Below are positions 60,599-64,000 of a stretch of DNA of 64,000 bases, in pieces. The notes below the pieces were generated by a model that saw only the letters and a program-made list of their open reading frames with translations, did not search any database and had not been told where the DNA came from. The position numbers were made by a program, and so were the translations under genes. The DNA is from Xenopus tropicalis (Eukaryota > Chordata > Amphibia > Anura > Pipidae). The stretch is from assembly GCF_000004195.4 (NCBI RefSeq), contig NC_030680.2, forward strand, positions 297,686 through 361,685, in the 5' to 3' direction. Each line of letters starts with the position of its first letter. Within the stretch, counting starts at the first letter, position 1.

Positions 60599-61486
60599 TA
60601 GAGTTTGCATTTACTTATGTTCTTTTATTGATATGTTATGAGCAAATAGAAGAACTTTCTAACCTGCAGAGCTTACATTCAAACAAGAGCCAATGAGAGC
60701 AAATGAAAGTGCGTATGATGGGCAGGGTGTTAGTAGGCAGGACAGACACATAATGGGGCCCCTGTGTTTCTGGGACGTTTGGGGCCTGAGACCCGGGTCC
60801 CTGTTTCATTTTGGTCTCCTACTCGAAGCCGCCGGAAGTCTCGCCATAGAAGTGCTAAAGTCTCAGCGCTAATTAGTAATTAATTGGGATGTTTTACAGC
60901 CACTAATTACTTTCAGGTTAAAAACTGTAAAAAAAAAAGTGTATTTAGTGTTAGTGTGAAAATGTTTGTGTAGAAATGGAGGTGGGCAGGTTTAGCCCCT
61001 CCCCCCGTACATTTGCCCCCTGTATGGTAGTAAAATGCCCTGCTTGGCACAGTAACAGAAGGGGGGGCCCTGGGCAATGCAAGGCCGGTGTGACCCCAAG
61101 TTTAATGTGGGAAATGACGTAAATCAACAAAATATCTCACTAATTGCCCTGCAGCTGGTGATTAACTGCATTCATGAGCTGGGGGCCACGGGTTGGTCAT
61201 TGGCGAGGGGTCCGTGTGATGCTTGGGGCAGGGAAATTGCCCTTTCTGCCCTAATTGGGCCGTAGAGGTAAGAGAGCCAGTTTAAATTATAATTATAAAA
61301 CACAAGACTTTGATTGGGGCCACTTGGGCCACATTGGCGCTGGCTGTCAGGGGATGCTGGGAGATGTAGTTCAATCCATGATTTGTGCCATATCTCCAAG
61401 TCTGTGGCCCCTGAATCATAATAACAGTATTGTAGCTGGGATTCAGTAATGGTCAGTCACTAAAGGGTTAATAATGTGTGCCTCAA
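60599..61486. other. Non-array spacer with a ZNF143-like site
   Basis: Starts with CTAACCTGCAGAGCTTACAT (60659), similar to a dispersed repeat I recall from Xenopus. An A-run lies at 60930. A donor-like GAGGTAAGAG at 61265 follows a stop and is unlikely to be used. The ZNF143/Staf-like motif is listed separately. No exon is defended. Confidence 0.4.
61353..61372 (-). promoter_or_regulatory. ZNF143/Staf-like motif (SBS-like)
   Basis: GATGCTGGGAGATGTAGTTC on the plus strand is GAACTACATCTCCCAGCATC on the minus strand, matching the ACTACANNTCCCAGCATGC pattern of ZNF143/Staf sites at nearly every fixed position. Such motifs are also carried by dispersed repeats in vertebrates, so this may be a repeat copy. 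Confidence 0.45.
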
Positions 61487-62280
61487 CCTATCCAGTAGCC
61501 ATGGGGCTTTAACCCCCCCCAACCTATCCAGTAGCCATGGGGCTTTAACCCCCCAACCTATCCAGTAGCCATGGGGCTTTAACCCCCCAACCTATCAAGT
61601 AGCCATGGGGCTTTTACCCCCAACCTATCCAGTAGCCATGGGGCTTTAACCCTCCAACCTATCCAGTAGTCATGGAGCTTTAACCCCCCAACCGATCCAG
61701 TAGCCATGGGGCTTTAACCCTCCAACCTATCCAGTAGCCATGGGGCTTTAACCCTCCAACCTATCCAGTAGTCATGGGGCTTTAACCCCCAACCTATCCA
61801 GTAGCCATGGGGCTTTAACCCTCCAACCTATCCAGTAGCCATGGGGCTTTAATCCCCCAACCTATCCAGTAGCCATGGGGCTTTAACCCCCCAACCTATC
61901 CAGTAGCCATGGGGCTTTAACCCCCCAACCTATCCAGTAGCCATGGGGCTTTAACCCCCCAACCTATCCAGTAGCCATGGGGCTTTAACCCCCCAACCTA
62001 TCCAGTAGCCATGGGGCTTTAACCCCCCAACCGATCCAGTAGCCATGGAGCTTTAACCCTCCAACCTATCCAGTAGCCATGGGGCTTTAACCCTCCAACC
62101 TATCCAGTAGCCATGGGGCTTTAACCCTCCAACCTATCCAGTAGTCATGGGGCTTTAACCCCCAACCTATCCAGTAGCCATGGGGCTTTAACCCTCCAAC
62201 CTATCCAGTAGTCATGGAGCTTTAACCCCCCAACCGATCCAGTAGCCATGGGGCTTTAACCCCCCAACCTATCCAGTACC
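61487..62280. repeat. 33/34-bp minisatellite, ~24 copies
   Basis: The unit contains CAACCTATCCAGTAGCCATG and GGGCTTTAACCCCC. Variants are GTAGTCATGG, CATGGAGC, CCGATCC, ACCCTCC and C-run length. A block containing GTCATGGAGC then CCGATCC recurs near 61671 and 62213. Confidence 0.96.
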
Positions 62281-62730
62281 CATGGGGCTACCAGGACAGG
62301 AGACAGAGAGCAAAGGAGCCTGCCAGCTACTGATTATCCGGTACATGCAAATCCCCGGAACTTGCCCCCCCCCCAACACGGGAAGAGAAATCTGCTCCCA
62401 GGGATGAGTCACGGCTCCCACTTGGGAAGTGTAGGCAGGAGCCCAATGCGCCGTCTGTGCCTCTCCTTCCATCATTATTCCTTCCCTGGGGGTGGGGCCC
62501 TTCCTCATCCTCCTGAGCCGCCCGAGGGCCCCAACAGTAATAGGAGTATAAAGAGGGTTCATAGGAGAGGCCAATATTAACCCTTTACAAAACACTGGTC
62601 ATTGTGGGACCCTATAGGCTTGCCTGGCCACACCCCCCTGATCTGCTCATTCCCACCCACAATCTGCCCGAACTGCCCCATCTACCCTTTAAGCAGGAAG
62701 CCCTTGCCCTTATTCACCAGTCTGGGAGGG
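62281..62730 (+). promoter_or_regulatory. Spacer with clustered octamer, AP-1 and TATA motifs
   Basis: ATGCAAAT, the perfect POU octamer, lies at 62345-62352; TGAGTCA, the AP-1 core, at 62405-62411; and TATAAAG at 62547-62553. All read on the plus strand within 210 bp. The order upstream-element, upstream-element, TATA would fit a plus-strand promoter starting near 62580, but no coding exon follows before the 155-bp satellite begins. Chance occurrence cannot be excluded. Confidence 0.25.
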
Positions 62731-64000
62731 AATGGGCTCAGTTATGGGGAAAGGCTGGCCCAGTTGGTATTGGTTACACTGGGGAAGGGGCAGTTAAGGG
62801 GGGGGGGTCACTATATATAAATATATAAGGGGGGGCAGTAATGAAATAGAGAAAGTACAGGGAAGAGCGACTAAGCTGATAAAGGGAATGGGCTCAGTTA
62901 TGGGGAAAGGCTGGCCCAGTTGGTATTGGTTACACTGGGGGGGGGGGGGCAGTTAAGGGGGGGTCACTATATATAAATATATAAGGGGGGGCAGTAATGA
63001 AATAGAGAAAGTACAGGGAAGAGCGACTAAGCTGATAAAGGGAATGGGCTCAGTTATGGGGAAAGGCTGGCCCAGTTGGTATTGGTTACACTGGGGGGGG
63101 GGCAGTTAAGGGGGGGTCACTATATATAAATATATAAGGGGGGGGCAGTAATGAAATAGAGAAAGTACAGGGAAGAGCGACTAAGCTGATAAAGGGAATG
63201 GGCTCAGTTATGGGGAAAGGCTGGCCCAGTTGGGATTGGTTACACTGGGGGGGGGGGGGGGGCAGTTAAGGGGGGGGTCACTATATATAAATATATAAGG
63301 GGGGGCAGTAATGAAATAGAGAAAGTACAGGGAAGAGCGACTAAGCTGATAAAGGGAATGGGCTCAGTTATGGGGAAAGGCTGGCCCAGTTGGGATTGGT
63401 TACACTGGGGGGGGGGCAGTTAAGGGGGGGGTCACTATATATAAATATATAAGGGGGGGCAGTAATGAAATAGAGAAAGTACAGGGAAGAGCGACTAAGC
63501 TGATAAAGGGAATGGGCTCAGTTATGGGGAAAGGCTGGCCCAGTTGGGATTGGTTACACTGGGGGGGGGGGCAGTTAAGGGGGGGGTCACTATATATAAA
63601 TATATAAGGGGGGGCAGTAATGAAATAGAGAAAGTACAGGGAAGAGCGACTAAGCTGATAAAGGGAATGGGCTCAGTTATGGGGAAAGGCTGGCCCAGTT
63701 GGGATTGGTTACACTGGGGGGGGGGGGGGGGCAGTTAAGGGGGGGTCACTATATATAAATATATAAGGGGGGGCAGTAATGAAATAGAGAAAGTACAGGG
63801 AAGAGCGACTAAGCTGATAAAGGGAATGGGCTCAGTTATGGGGAAAGGCTGGCCCAGTTGGGATTGGTTACACTGGGGGGGGGGGGGCAGTTAAGGGGGG
63901 GGGGTCACTATATATAAATATATAAGGGGGGGGGCAGTAATGAAATAGAGAAAGTACAGGGAAGAGCGACTAAGCTGATAAAGGGAATGGGCTCAGTTAT
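62731..64000 (+). repeat. 155-bp satellite, ~8 units, LINE-derived (locus 3), cut by right edge
   Basis: Same unit and orientation as locus 1. The first three units carry TTGGTATTGG where the rest have TTGGGATTGG, so they form a sub-family. G-runs range from 7 to about 17 bases. The left junction lies inside GAATGGGCTCAG, a different point of the unit from locus 1, so the two loci were not cut at the same place. Confidence 0.93.

Noticed and set aside
61077..61265. Plus-strand exon ending at GAG|GTAAGAG
   Set aside because: The frame terminates (CCG TAG) before the donor and no acceptor precedes it.
1..64000. tRNA, rRNA or snRNA genes and telomeric TTAGGG tracts
   Set aside because: I looked for A/B-box-like text, rRNA landmarks and telomere repeats by eye and found none; a covariance-model scan would be needed to exclude tRNA pseudogenes.

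Overview
This window looks like vertebrate, most probably Xenopus, nuclear DNA dominated by tandem repeats. By my boundaries about 53 of 64 kb (roughly 83%) is minisatellite or short-satellite DNA in about 26 arrays, with unit lengths from 10 to 155 bp. The Xenopus assignment rests on recalled similarity of the flanks to amphibian dispersed repeats: TTAAAGG-ended MITE fragments, decayed non-LTR retrotransposon (LINE) reverse transcriptase, a CCCATAGCAACCAAT hairpin element, and TTCTGGATAAGGGG / ACCTTTCTGTATC-type repeats. No database search was possible. Nothing bacterial, plasmid-like or CRISPR-like is present.

Layout: 1-1553 25-bp array; 1556-2010 decayed LINE (-); 2758-2982 candidate protein-coding exon (-); 3082-4250 155-bp satellite (+); 4777-10690 10-bp array; 10720-11570 66-bp array; 12122-12268 hairpin MITE; 12638-13806 LINE fragment with the 155-bp satellite (-); 14138-15022 22-bp; 15448-17530 ~58-bp plus (AT)n; 17533-21024 53/54-bp; 21678-22462 20-bp; 22698-23277 22-bp; 23419-23475 candidate signal-peptide exon (-); 23571-24745 degenerate 30-odd-bp and 19-bp arrays; 25241-28668 21-bp; 28666-29852 72-bp; 30339-33572 23+17-bp; 33688-34912 52-bp; 35491-36786 21/43-bp; 37226-44917 89-bp; 45350-45775 41-bp; 46016-47075 ~31-bp C-rich; 47336-52927 44-bp; 52990-53296 candidate 5' exon (+); 54027-57160 48-bp; 57170-60598 42-bp; 61487-62280 34-bp; 62731-64000 155-bp satellite (+), running off the end.

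Coding content is very small. The only segments I can defend as possible gene pieces are a signal-peptide exon at 23.4 kb and a Cys-rich 75-codon exon at 2.8 kb, both on the minus strand with good splice sites, and an untranslated-looking first exon with a GTAAGT donor at 53.3 kb on the plus strand. If the two minus-strand exons belong to one gene, its intron is about 20 kb of minisatellites, but their splice phases do not match directly, so another exon would be needed. The very long reading frames (up to about 2,000 codons) are repeat artefacts: units whose sequence lacks stops stay open in several frames and on both strands.

Two biological themes stand out. First, several arrays appear to have been born inside transposable elements: the 155-bp satellite is the C-terminal end of a LINE reverse transcriptase, and the 89-bp satellite is the interior of a TTAAAGG-type MITE. 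Second, the short spacers between arrays carry conspicuous regulatory-like motifs: CTCF-like sites in convergent orientation around the 89-bp array, a ZNF143/Staf-like site, and an octamer/AP-1/TATA cluster. These motif calls are by eye and need genome-scale testing.
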